Source: Waddlia chondrophila WSU 86-1044 (GTDB lineage Bacteria; Chlamydiota; Chlamydiia; Chlamydiales; CAMCWV01). Taken from it: a DNA stretch of 46,489 nucleotides. Under the pieces are notes generated by a model. It was not told the DNA's origin. It saw only the letters and a list, made by a program, of their open reading frames with translations, and searched no databases. Each line of letters opens with the position of its first letter. The stretch's first letter is position 1. The translations under genes and the position numbers were made by a program. Shown piece by piece: positions 7,256 to 15,343 of the stretch. The stretch lies in NCBI GenBank assembly GCA_945882915.1, contig CAMCWV010000014.1:1-46489 (forward strand). The letters run 5' to 3'.

Positions 7256-8581
7256 TCAACTGTTTGCATTGAGCGGCGGTACTTTCAGAGGAAACCGAGA
7301 GATGAGATAAAGTGGGTAATTATAAATAGAGCCATCATGTTTTAAATTCATCGTCGTAGAGCGGATGAGTTTAGATGGGGCGTATTTTTGATTGTAGACA
7401 AGAAGGCTCTTCTTTTTTTGAGAGGTGCCTGCCTTTACCTCAAGAGGGCAGACTCCGCTCTCTTCTTCGATTAGAAAATCAACTTCAGCGAGTCCTTCGC
7501 TTGTCCAGTAGTAAGGGCTTTTGTGTTTGGTTGCGAGTAGCTCTTGAGCTATATAATTCTCTGTAAGAGCGCCTTTGAATTCTGTGAATAAGAGATCCCC
7601 ACTGATAATGGTTTGAGGGGAAAGGTTGCTTTGTGCTCCAAGCAAACCAACGTCTGCCAGAAAGATCTTGAAGGTGTTGTTGTCGGCGTAGGCGCTTAAA
7701 GGGAATTTTGGGGACTCAACGAGGTAGCTTTTATGAATAAGGCCGGCATCTGCAAGCCACTGGATGGCTTCTTCGTAATCTCTTCCACGGGCACTTTTGC
7801 GAATTGCTGCAAAAATGAATTTTTTGTTCTCCTTTGCTAGCTGGCGGTGGATTTGTTTCCAGACGGTTGTAATTTTCATTATTTCATGAGTGGGAGCGTG
7901 CTTTGCGAAGTCCTTTTCATAAGAATTCAGAATTTCGAGTTGAATTTCTCTGACAATGCTAAGCTTTTCAGTTTTAACGTATTCGGCAACAGCTTCAGGC
8001 ATCCCTCCGATAAAGAAGTAAAATTTTAGCAGTTGAATTAACTTCTCGTGGATGGGAAGTGGAAGTGGCTCGTAGGTGTTGTATTCCTCTAGAAATAAGC
8101 GTGTTTTTTCTTGGCCTGAGGCTGAGAGGAATTCGAAAAACGTTAAAGGATAGAGATTAAGAAAGTTAACTTTTCCAACGGGAAAGCCTTTTTCTCCTGC
8201 AGTTTTTATGCCTAGCAGCGAGCCTGCGGCAACAACGTGGTAATCGTTTGCTTCCTCACAAAAATATTTTAGGCTATTAAGTGCTTTTGGGCAGGATTGA
8301 ATTTCATCAAAGATCAAGAGTGTGTTGCTTGGCTCGATTTCGAGTTCAGCGTGTATGCTGATAATTTTTATGAGCTGTTTGGGGTCTATAGTTCCCTCAA
8401 AATACTGGCTTAACTTTTCGTCTTTTTCGAAGTTTAAATAGACTATTTTGGTGTAAGATGTTCTGCCGAAGTGTTTTAGGGCGTATGTTTTCCCGACCTG
8501 CCTCGCGCCATTTAATATTAATGGCTTACGCCTAGTCGATCGTTTCCATGCTTCAAGTAGTTGATAGATATCTCGTTTCAT
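7256..8581 (-). CDS. ATP-binding protein, AAA_14/DUF4143 family
   Basis: A 441-residue protein. N-terminal P-loop ATPase: Walker A NGARQVGKT (about residues 24-32) and Walker B TLLIFDEIQ. The C-terminal DUF4143 domain has EVDFLIEEESGVCPLEVKAG, which matches a PD-(D/E)xK nuclease-like E-D-ExK arrangement. These proteins are common in obligate symbionts and anaerobes, often in many copies; their role is not settled (proposed links to mobile elements or toxin-like systems). Full length, no frameshift. The promoter region is shared with the divergent cinA and contains the large palindrome at 8631-8700. Confidence 0.85.
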   Translation of the reverse strand: MKRDIYQLLEAWKRSTRRKPLILNGARQVGKTYALKHFGRTSYTKIVYLNFEKDEKLSQYFEGTIDPKQLIKIISIHAELEIEPSNTLLIFDEIQSCPKALNSLKYFCEEANDYHVVAAGSLLGIKTAGEKGFPVGKVNFLNLYPLTFFEFLSASGQEKTRLFLEEYNTYEPLPLPIHEKLIQLLKFYFFIGGMPEAVAEYVKTEKLSIVREIQLEILNSYEKDFAKHAPTHEIMKITTVWKQIHRQLAKENKKFIFAAIRKSARGRDYEEAIQWLADAGLIHKSYLVESPKFPLSAYADNNTFKIFLADVGLLGAQSNLSPQTIISGDLLFTEFKGALTENYIAQELLATKHKSPYYWTSEGLAEVDFLIEEESGVCPLEVKAGTSQKKKSLLVYNQKYAPSKLIRSTTMNLKHDGSIYNYPLYLISRFPLKVPPLNANS

Positions 8582-8630
8582 ATCCTTAACATAATCAATA
8601 TTTAGATAGAAATCAAGGATTCCTTCACGA

Positions 8631-8700
8631 AACGTGGCTGGACAGCACGTTTTTCGTTTGAAAAACGTGCTGTCCAGCCACGTTTTTCAAACGAAAAACG
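8631..8700. repeat. Long perfect hairpin with inverted copy of its core
   Basis: Arms 8631-8654 and 8661-8684 are 24-bp perfect inverted repeats around the 6-nt loop CGTTTG. The central 20 bp (8648-8667) recur inverted immediately after, at 8681-8700. It lies between divergent genes, upstream of both, so it is not a normal terminator; it may form a cruciform or be a small palindromic insertion. Confidence 0.9.
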
Positions 8701-8838
8701 TATCTGTGAGAGCTTTGATTCAGAATAAGCGCCAAATACAGTATGCGTTTCGCGGGAATCTTAAAGACAAAACAGGATGAAATCGGATTTTTCTGTATTG
8801 TCTTGTGTTTTTGAGTAGGAAATAGTGGGGAGGGGTCA

Positions 8839-10068
8839 ATGCATATTGAAGTGATTGCTATTGGTAACGAGATCTTGTCTGGCGTAACGGTCAACACCAA
8901 TGCGACATTTATTAGCCAAGAGCTCTTTAAGGCCGGTTTTGGAGTCCACAGGCATCTTGTGCTTGCTGACGATGAGGTGGAGCTTAAAGCGGGGCTTAAA
9001 GAGTCGATTGAGCGTAGCTCGCTCGTAATTACTACAGGAGGCTTGGGCCCTACTTGCGATGATGTCACCCGGCAGTTTGTCGCAGAGTTGGCTGAATCAA
9101 AATTCGTTTTTAGCGAAGAGGTGGCACTCGATTTGCGACGTCGGTATGGCAATCGGTTAATAAGCCTTGAAGATCAAGCGACAGTTCCTGAGAAAGCGCA
9201 AGTGCTTCTCAATACCGTGGGAACCGCTCCAACGTTAATTCTCAAGGTAAAGAAGGCTTTGCTGATTGTGATGCCTGGCGTCCCAAACGAGATGGAGCCA
9301 ATGATGCGCGATCAGGTGATCCCTTTTCTACTGCGCACCTTTCCCGTGAAGCAAAGGATTTACCGGGAGGTGTTTTCTCTTGTTCACCTTCCCGAATCTG
9401 CCGTAGATCCGCTCTTGCGCCAGTTAGTGATTAAAGATCCTGAGTTAAAAGTAGGGATTTACCCTTCACAAGGGACTCTTATGGTTCATTTGGGTATTGC
9501 AGCGCCAAGCGAAGCTGCGGCAAAATGCCGTTTAGCAAATCCTAGAGAGGAGCTGACAAAGGCTTTTGGGGCTAACATGTTTAACTCGAAGCATGGGCTT
9601 ATTGAAGAGGCGGTGCATGAGAGGCTTTTGGCAATGGGCAAGACGCTTTGTATTGCTGAGTCGTGTACAGGAGGTGCCCTGCAGGCGCGGATTGTTAGCC
9701 AGGCGGGTGCTTCGGAGTATTTTTTAGGCGGCGTTGTTGCGTATTCTGACGCTCTAAAAGAGCGGATTTTAGGGGTCCCAAAGTCTGTTTTACAGACTAA
9801 AGGAGCTGTGAGCGGAGAGGTTGTGGGTGAGATGGTCAAGGGGGTTCTTGCTATTACCGGCGCTGACTACGGGGTCGCTGTTTCTGGTATTGCGGGTCCT
9901 GCAGGGGGCACTCCTGAAAAGCCAGTTGGCACCGTATGGGGCGCCGTTGGCAAAAAAGATGGAGAGATCAAGACTTTTCAGTTTCCTGCAGGGAGCAGCC
10001 GAAAGGCGATCATCGCTCGTTCGGTGACCCGTCTTCTTGGCGAGCTCTTCTTTTTTCTAAAAAATTAA
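8839..10068 (+). CDS. cinA: CinA-family protein (competence/damage-inducible; nicotinamide-nucleotide amidase)
   Basis: A 409-residue, two-domain protein. Residues 1-170 are a MoCF/molybdopterin-binding-like domain (IEVIAIGNEILSG; TTGGLGPTCDDVT), which in CinA carries ADP-ribose pyrophosphatase activity. Residues about 255-405 are the PncC-type amidase domain (CIAESCTGG; VSGIAGPAGGTPEKPVGTV), which deamidates NMN for NAD recycling. Length agrees with full CinA (about 410-420). A very strong ribosome-binding site (GGGGAGGGG) sits 5 nt before the ATG. In other bacteria cinA often neighbours recA; here it does not. Confidence 0.93.
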   Translation: MHIEVIAIGNEILSGVTVNTNATFISQELFKAGFGVHRHLVLADDEVELKAGLKESIERSSLVITTGGLGPTCDDVTRQFVAELAESKFVFSEEVALDLRRRYGNRLISLEDQATVPEKAQVLLNTVGTAPTLILKVKKALLIVMPGVPNEMEPMMRDQVIPFLLRTFPVKQRIYREVFSLVHLPESAVDPLLRQLVIKDPELKVGIYPSQGTLMVHLGIAAPSEAAAKCRLANPREELTKAFGANMFNSKHGLIEEAVHERLLAMGKTLCIAESCTGGALQARIVSQAGASEYFLGGVVAYSDALKERILGVPKSVLQTKGAVSGEVVGEMVKGVLAITGADYGVAVSGIAGPAGGTPEKPVGTVWGAVGKKDGEIKTFQFPAGSSRKAIIARSVTRLLGELFFFLKN

Positions 10069-10376
10069 CCAAGCTGTTTCCCACATCTTAGGCAAGTAAT
10101 TTGTCTTTACTGGGTAACGTGGGCCGTCCCGGTCCGGGATTTAGCCCTAGGCTAATACATACGTTTGTTAGAGGCTCAGATTTGAAGGCCAGACCTTAGG
10201 CGCTCTGGTTACCTTCCTGCAAGGGCCTTCACATCTTGGAACAAATAGATTGTTTAGGATGAGGGCAATCCCTAGTAATTGGCGAAATGGACAATTAGCT
10301 CCAGCTGTGTTAAAATCGAGCCTATTACTGTCTATTTACTCCAGCAATTAGCCTACTAGGATCATTCTTTACTTTC
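10069..10376. repeat. Intergenic stretch with fragment of the GTAACGTGGGCCGTCCCGG repeat
   Basis: No gene seen in 308 bp. 10091-10132 carries the sequence TTTGTCTTTACTGGGTAACG followed by TGGGCCGTCCCGG. It is nearly identical to 31047-31080 and, inverted, to the far arm of the giant repeat at 31422-31442. The remainder (10140-10370) shows no clear structure; a TATAAT-like promoter was not found. Confidence 0.6.
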
Positions 10377-11240
10377 ATGAAACACTCCCACACCTATCAG
10401 TTCCTCGATAGCGGGGATGGATTAAAACTCGAACGCTTCGGCAAATACATTTTAGCTCGCCCCTGTGCCCAGGCGGTATGGCGCCGGCGCCTTCCTTTAA
10501 ATCAGTGGCGCGAGGCAGATGCTTCTTTTAGCCGCGAGCCCGAGAACACCTGGCATTATGCGCATAAGCTCCCCCCTGAATGGGTAGCAGAGCTCGATGG
10601 CCTTTCGTTTAAAATCATGCCAACTGACTTTGGTCATTTAGGGGTTTTTCCCGAGCATCATCACCTTTGGCTCTGGGTTCAAGATCTCATTAAAAAGGCT
10701 GTAGCAAAAGATAAAGAAGAGCTCCATGTGCTCAACCTTTTTGCCTACTCCGGAGGGGCCTCTTTAGCAGCCGCGCGCGCGGGCGCTCATGTGTGTCATC
10801 TCGATGCCTCGAAGGGGATGGTTGCTTGGGCCCGTGAAAATGCAGCACTTAATAACCTCGATAAAGCCCCTATCCGCTGGATCATCGACGATGTCCATAA
10901 GTTCCTTGTCCGGGAAAGTCGAAGAGGAAAGCGTTACGATGGAATCATCCTCGATCCTCCAACTTTCGGGCGTGGAGCGCAAGGGGAGATCTTTAAGATT
11001 GAACGAGACCTGCCAGCCCTTCTAGAAAGTTGCAAAGAGCTTCTTGTAGACGATCCTCTTTTTGTAGTTCTTTCATGCCATACGCCAGGATACAGCCCGC
11101 TTGTTATGCGTCATATGATGGCGCAGATGATGGGGACAACTTCAGGAAGAATCGAAGAAGGGGAGATGGTATTGGAAGGAAAAGAAGATGTTCTGCCCCT
11201 TCCGAGCGGGACTTTTGCACGCTGGGTTAAAGAGGATTAA
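10377..11240 (+). CDS. Class I SAM-dependent RNA methyltransferase, RlmI/RlmK-like (COG1092)
   Basis: A 287-residue protein. The C-terminal two-thirds is a Rossmann methyltransferase: motif I VLNLFAYSGGAS (SAM binding), motif II CHLDASKGMVAWARENAALN, and the NPPY-equivalent LDPPTFGRG. This combination is characteristic of the RlmI/RlmK family, which methylates cytosine C5 or guanine N7 in 23S rRNA. The N-terminal PUA domain of RlmI is absent or very reduced, so the exact target is uncertain. It starts a three-gene run with the next gene beginning directly after its stop, suggesting one RNA-modification operon. Confidence 0.85.
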   Translation: MKHSHTYQFLDSGDGLKLERFGKYILARPCAQAVWRRRLPLNQWREADASFSREPENTWHYAHKLPPEWVAELDGLSFKIMPTDFGHLGVFPEHHHLWLWVQDLIKKAVAKDKEELHVLNLFAYSGGASLAAARAGAHVCHLDASKGMVAWARENAALNNLDKAPIRWIIDDVHKFLVRESRRGKRYDGIILDPPTFGRGAQGEIFKIERDLPALLESCKELLVDDPLFVVLSCHTPGYSPLVMRHMMAQMMGTTSGRIEEGEMVLEGKEDVLPLPSGTFARWVKED

Positions 11241-12071
11241 ATGTCACAAGAACCATTTCTTATTACAAGCGCTCAGAATCCTCGCATAAAACGAGCTGTA
11301 AAGATGCGTGATCGACGTGAGCGTGACGAAAGTGGGTGCTTCTTGATTGAGGGTTACCGCGAACTGCTCCGCGCTGTTGATGCAGGTGTCGCAGTAGAGA
11401 CTTTGTTTATCTGCCACAGACTTTTCCTGGGCACTAACGAGCGCTCTCTTATTTCCCGGGCAGAGAAAGCAGGTGCTGAGGTTCTTGAGTGTCCAGATCA
11501 TCTTTTTCAAAAGCTCTCGTATCGGGATCGTCCTGATGGACTCGTAGCTATTGCAAAGCAGATGAAGCGCTCTTTGGCCGATTTAGAAGCGATTGTTTCC
11601 AGTAAAAAATCGCCGCTTCTTGTGGTTGCAGAAGCTATTGAAAAACCGGGGAATTTGGGGACGATTTTGCGCTCATCAGATGCTGCAGGGGTTGACGCTC
11701 TTATCGTATGTGACAGGTGCACGGACATTCACAATCCGAATGTCGTCAGAGCAAGTGTTGGGACGTTATTCACTGTTCCGGTCATTGAGATGGAAGGGAA
11801 GGCTCTTTTGCAGTGGCTGAAAGACCGAAAGGTCCATATTGTTGCCGCAACGCCGGCAGCAAAGGTTAACTTCACCGATGCAAACCTTACAGGGCCTGTA
11901 GCGATCGTAATGGGAACAGAGCAGTTTGGTCTTTCGGAAAAGTGGATGGAAGGGGCCGATATTCAAGTGCGCATCCCAATGCATGGGGAGGCGGACTCTC
12001 TTAATGTTGCTATGGCTACCACGCTTCTTCTCTATGAAGTCGTCCGCCAAAGAGCTAAAAAAGCATCATGA
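11241..12071 (+). CDS. TrmH/SpoU-family 2'-O-ribose RNA methyltransferase
   Basis: A 276-residue SPOUT methyltransferase. An N-terminal substrate-binding domain (SAQNPRIKRAVKMRDRRERD, then FLIEGYRELL) precedes the knotted catalytic domain: motif 1 EAIEKPGNLGTILRSSDAAG (catalytic Asn/Arg), motif 2 IVMGTEQFGLS, motif 3 SLNVAMATTLLLYEV. The family modifies ribose 2'-OH in 23S rRNA or tRNA (RlmB-like); the target is not decidable. Its ATG follows the upstream stop with no gap and its end overlaps the next gene by 4 nt, so the three genes are probably co-translated. Confidence 0.9.
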   Translation: MSQEPFLITSAQNPRIKRAVKMRDRRERDESGCFLIEGYRELLRAVDAGVAVETLFICHRLFLGTNERSLISRAEKAGAEVLECPDHLFQKLSYRDRPDGLVAIAKQMKRSLADLEAIVSSKKSPLLVVAEAIEKPGNLGTILRSSDAAGVDALIVCDRCTDIHNPNVVRASVGTLFTVPVIEMEGKALLQWLKDRKVHIVAATPAAKVNFTDANLTGPVAIVMGTEQFGLSEKWMEGADIQVRIPMHGEADSLNVAMATTLLLYEVVRQRAKKAS

Positions 12072-12739
12072 AATCAAGAGTTGTTATTGTTTATCAAGAC
12101 AACCATTTGCTGGTGCTCGATAAGCCTGCAGGGCTACTTACGCAGCCAAGCGGGACAGATCAAGACAGCTTAGAAGCTCAGGGTAAAAGTTGGGTCAAAG
12201 AGGTAAGTAACAAACCAGGCAATGTCTATCTTCATGCGGTTCATCGTCTTGACAGGCCTGTGAGTGGCCTTGTTCTTTTTGCAAGGACCAGCAAAGCTCT
12301 TTCTCGGCTGCAGGAGTCTCTCCGTGAAAAGGAAACGGCGAAGACCTATCTTGCGATTGTCGAAGGGGCTCTTTCTTCTTTAGAAGGGAAGTTGTCTCAT
12401 TACCTCGTTCACGAAGAGCACTCTACTAGGGTAGTAAGCGCGCAGACAGCAAAAAGTAAATTAGCAACCCTGACTTATAAGGTACTAGCGACTCAACAAA
12501 AGACGAGTATTGTAGAAGTGCAGTTGGAGACGGGCAGGTACCATCAAATTCGCGCGCAGTTTGCAGCGATTGGGCACCCAATTCTTGGCGATCTTAAGTA
12601 TGGCTCCCGGCTTTCTTTTCTTCCAGGAGCCATCGCTCTTCATCATTGGCGCTTTCAGGTGAAGCATCCCGTATCAAAGGAGCTTACCTTGTTTGAGGCG
12701 CTTCCTTACCACTGGGAGGTATATACTCCTCGTAGCTGA
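12068..12739 (+). CDS. RluA-family pseudouridine synthase (no S4 domain)
   Basis: A 223-residue protein with the catalytic motif HAVHRLDRPVSGLVLF (Asp of HRLD is the nucleophile) and the later GRYHQIRAQFAAIGHPILGD typical of RluA enzymes. It lacks the N-terminal S4 domain found in RluC/RluD; the short length resembles RluA/TruC-type enzymes, which modify 23S rRNA or tRNA. It begins in an ATGA overlap with the methyltransferase upstream. Its last five codons and stop (Y-T-P-R-S-stop) lie within palindromic repeat copy D, so the native C-terminus was apparently replaced or extended by the repeat. Confidence 0.9.
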   Translation: MKSRVVIVYQDNHLLVLDKPAGLLTQPSGTDQDSLEAQGKSWVKEVSNKPGNVYLHAVHRLDRPVSGLVLFARTSKALSRLQESLREKETAKTYLAIVEGALSSLEGKLSHYLVHEEHSTRVVSAQTAKSKLATLTYKVLATQQKTSIVEVQLETGRYHQIRAQFAAIGHPILGDLKYGSRLSFLPGAIALHHWRFQVKHPVSKELTLFEALPYHWEVYTPRS

Positions 12740-12820
12740 AAATGGGAACTTGGACGGCGCCAAAGCCCCGGGAGCTTTCGCGCTAGCCCAAATTCCCGTT
12801 TTCAACTACAAGGAGTATAT
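12721..12820. repeat. Palindromic stop/start repeat, copy D (100-bp full element)
   Basis: Begins ATATACTCCT and ends AGGAGTATAT. The left half carries arm B (GACGGCGCCAAAGCCCCGG) and the right half arm A (GGAGCTTTCGCGCTAGCCC in this orientation). It sits between convergent rluA-type and queF genes, and both termini encode Y-T-P-(R/C)-S-stop into the element. Confidence 0.95.
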
Positions 12821-13242
12821 CTTTCGCCGCTTTCAATCATGCAATTGGCGTCAATACCGCCGCGCGTGTTGTAGATCGTCTCTATTTTAAGGTACTGGGG
12901 TTTGAGGAGGTCGTATAAATCCGAGAAGACTCGATTTGTTACAGGCTCTTGGTAAATCCCTACATTTCGGTAGCTTAAGAAGTAATATTTCAGCGACTTA
13001 AGTTCGATGCATAGCCGGTCTGGAACGTAGGTCACAATAATCTTCGCGATATCAGGGAGCCCTGAATAGGGGCATACGGCTGAAAATTCGCCGGTCTCAT
13101 AGACCATTAGTTGCTTATAGCCTTCGTACTTAAAAGTTTGAAGCCATTCGGCTCTGATTTTTTCGTGGCCATCAAATGGCAAGACTTTCCCTTCTGCATA
13201 TCCTGTATTTTGCACGCTCGTCCTCCATGGTTGAGAGGACAA
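12802..13242 (-). CDS. queF: NADPH-dependent 7-cyano-7-deazaguanine reductase QueF (type I)
   Basis: A 146-residue unimodular QueF that reduces preQ0 to preQ1 in queuosine synthesis. Seen: the catalytic cysteine in AVCPYSGLPD (C57, with D64), the CIELKSLKYYFLSYRN segment binding NADPH/substrate, and the following EPVTNRV. CPYSGLPD differs slightly from the usual CPVTGQPD. No other queuosine genes are nearby, so preQ0 may be imported or made elsewhere. The last five residues and the stop (Y-T-P-C-S) come from palindromic repeat copy D. The gene is convergent with the pseudouridine synthase. Confidence 0.92.
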   Translation of the reverse strand: MSSQPWRTSVQNTGYAEGKVLPFDGHEKIRAEWLQTFKYEGYKQLMVYETGEFSAVCPYSGLPDIAKIIVTYVPDRLCIELKSLKYYFLSYRNVGIYQEPVTNRVFSDLYDLLKPQYLKIETIYNTRGGIDANCMIESGERYTPCS

Positions 13243-13275
13243 GAATAGCCTTACTTTATTAATAAAGTCATGGAT

Positions 13276-13482
13276 TTAGTTATGCCGAAAGAGCGGTTTA
13301 ATGAACTTTTGAGAGTCTTTCATCAGAAAGATGATGTGCTCTTCGACTTCTCCTTTTTCTTGATAGAATAAAGGAGTTATCTTGGTAGCCCTTTCGGAGT
13401 GAGATTTTAGCGGAATAGTAAAGACAATTTCTAGCCCCGTAAACGGAGAATGGCTTTTTGGATTTAAAGTATGTTTTTTCAT
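13276..13482 (-). CDS. Small hypothetical protein
   Basis: A 68-residue frame (start MKKHTLNPKSHSPFTG) without a recognised domain. It contains a hydrophobic GLEIVFTIPLKS stretch and a charged middle. Start chosen at ATG 13482 because a purine-rich AGGGGGG sits about 12 nt upstream on the minus strand; the frame stays open 19 codons further upstream without a site. It lies 34 bp past queF's start on the same strand. Codon usage is plausible but the small size leaves doubt. Confidence 0.45.
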   Translation of the reverse strand: MKKHTLNPKSHSPFTGLEIVFTIPLKSHSERATKITPLFYQEKGEVEEHIIFLMKDSQKFIKPLFRHN

Positions 13483-13626
13483 GAGTTTTAAGTCCCCCCT
13501 CTCACAGCTTAGTATGGTTATTTTCCCACCATTTGTCAACTAATAATTTAATTCGCTCGGCTTGATTTTTTTATAATTTGTTATAAAATATGCGTCTTAT
13601 TTTTAATCTAGTTTAAAGGTTTAGGC

Positions 13627-13812
13627 GTGTTTAAAAAGAATTGTTTTATTTCTGTTGTTTTTGTTTCTGCGTTATTATTACTTACAAGGGGGTCTGCTAT
13701 TGCAGCAGAGCGCTCGGTTGTTCCTTCAATAGAAGCAGCAGAAACTGCTGAGCTTCTTCAATTTCAGAAGCGCTCACTGCAGCAGTATCAAGAAATTAAG
13801 GTGCGTAAATAG
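13627..13812 (+). CDS. Small putative secreted protein
   Basis: A 61-residue frame starting with GTG. The first 27 residues form a clear Sec-type signal peptide (MFKKNCF, hydrophobic ISVVFVSALLLL, then GSAIAA before ER). The mature part of about 34 residues is rich in Glu/Gln and Ala (ETAELLQFQKRSLQQYQEIKVRK) and probably helical. No family recognised. It ends 22 bp before the convergent oppB-like gene. Credible because the signal peptide is well formed, but the ribosome-binding site is weak. Confidence 0.45.
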   Translation: MFKKNCFISVVFVSALLLLTRGSAIAAERSVVPSIEAAETAELLQFQKRSLQQYQEIKVRK

Positions 13813-13834
13813 GAAGCCACTTCTCTGCTGGACT

Positions 13835-15337
13835 TTACTCGAGGGTGACGCGAGGGTCGAGGAGAGTGTAAACAATGTCGGCGATGAGGTAGCTAATCAG
13901 CGCCAAAATCGCACTGGCAAGTGCCGAGAACATAATCACGTTATAGTCTCGGTTAATAATCGCTTCGTAGAAGAACTTTCCAAATCCATTGATCTCAAAG
14001 ATCGTTTCCACAATCAAAGAGCCTCCTAAGATGATCCCAAGCGATCCTGCAAGCGATGTGACAATCGTGATGCCAGCATTTCTTCCCACGTGTTTCCAGA
14101 TGACTGTAATGAAGGGAACCCCTTTTGCTCTAGCTGTCCGGACGTAGTCTTGTCGCAAGACCTCTAAAACAGCTGTACGAGAGAGTCTTGATTGGGAGGC
14201 TAAGGCCCCGTACATGACGGCGATGAGGGGAAGGCAGATGTGCATCATAATATCCCCAAGGCGCTGGGCTGAGGACATGTTGTTAAAGATCGCCTCGGGG
14301 CTGTTAAAGCCGCTGTAGGGGATGAGTGTATGTGTAAAGGGGAACGTATTGTGAAGTGCCACCTTTTCAATCAAGAGCGGGGCAATGACGAAAATGGGAA
14401 TGGCATACAGGATAAGGCAAACAACGTTTAGAGAAAGATCCTGCCAGCGGTTGTGCCGAAGGGCCATTGTAAAGCCTACGACTTGGCAGAGGACAAAAGT
14501 GAGGAGCATCGGAATGATCGACAGTGTCAGAGAGTACTTAAAGCGTTTAGAGACCTCGCTAAGGACTGTTTTGTTTTGATCGTTGCGCAGCGTCCCAAAG
14601 TCGAGTGTAAAGACTTTACTCATATAACGGCAAAAACGAGTGTCGATGAAAAATATTTTAAGCTTTTCTTTTGGCGTAGGCTGAAAATGCTCTGCCTGAA
14701 TGTTTTCTTCGTACCACGTTTCTAATGAAGCAAGCTTAGTTCTGAGGTCCTCAGCACTATCACTTCCACTAGGAAGTAGCCGCCTTAACAGGGTGCTGTT
14801 TTTGGCAATCTTCCGGTTAGCAAGCTTCTCTTGTTCAGAAATATTAGGGCCAAGAAATGCCTGACGCGTTCCTCCACGAACGATAAAGCGCATAGCCATC
14901 ATGACAGTCTCTCGAGTGGACTTAGGGTTTTCGGCAATGGCCAACAGCTGGGGCATGATAAAGCGGGCTTTATCCCCAAGTCTAATTCTGAGGTCGTCGA
15001 GTTTTTTGACTTTTAGCTCTTTAGCATCTGCTGGAGACTCTTTTTTTGTGATGAGCTGCTCTAGAGTCTTTTGAATCGCGCTTTCGGTTGTGTTTGGCCA
15101 GGTATTAAAAAGAACGGGCAGCGTAAGACCGAAGTGCTCACGGAATTGGAGGTACTGCTCGTCAGTTCCAAAGGCAAAAGTTTCGTTGGCCTTTTGCATG
15201 GCATCACCCTTCTCAGAGATCTTTGCCAGCATGATTGGGTCCCCAGGAGCCAAATTGATGATGACAAAGTTGACAAGGACAATGCAAAACAGCGTAAGCG
15301 GAAGAAGCAGTAGGCGTCGAATGAGATAATTTAGCAT
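13835..15337 (-). CDS. oppB: Oligopeptide ABC transporter permease OppB-like with large insert
   Basis: A 500-residue inner-membrane protein. Residues 1-35 hold TM1 (LLLLPLTLFCIVLVNFVI then INLAPGDP, the usual OppB start). The C-terminal about 230 residues hold the five remaining segments and the EAA loop (SRTAVLEVLRQDYVRTARAKG), which contacts the ATPase, ending DIVYTLLDPRV. Between them is an insert of about 200 residues, longer than in typical OppB (about 310 residues total), predicted to face the periplasm. The gene starts 6 nt after oppA, so they are co-transcribed. No ATPase gene (oppD/F) occurs in the window. Confidence 0.88.
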   Translation of the reverse strand: MLNYLIRRLLLLPLTLFCIVLVNFVIINLAPGDPIMLAKISEKGDAMQKANETFAFGTDEQYLQFREHFGLTLPVLFNTWPNTTESAIQKTLEQLITKKESPADAKELKVKKLDDLRIRLGDKARFIMPQLLAIAENPKSTRETVMMAMRFIVRGGTRQAFLGPNISEQEKLANRKIAKNSTLLRRLLPSGSDSAEDLRTKLASLETWYEENIQAEHFQPTPKEKLKIFFIDTRFCRYMSKVFTLDFGTLRNDQNKTVLSEVSKRFKYSLTLSIIPMLLTFVLCQVVGFTMALRHNRWQDLSLNVVCLILYAIPIFVIAPLLIEKVALHNTFPFTHTLIPYSGFNSPEAIFNNMSSAQRLGDIMMHICLPLIAVMYGALASQSRLSRTAVLEVLRQDYVRTARAKGVPFITVIWKHVGRNAGITIVTSLAGSLGIILGGSLIVETIFEINGFGKFFYEAIINRDYNVIMFSALASAILALISYLIADIVYTLLDPRVTLE

Positions 15338-15343
15338 TCGATA

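Noticed and set aside
12721..12820. Simple bidirectional transcription terminator between convergent genes
   Set aside because: Hairpins are strong but no T-tract follows on either strand; the same element also occurs upstream of genes, so termination is not its general role.
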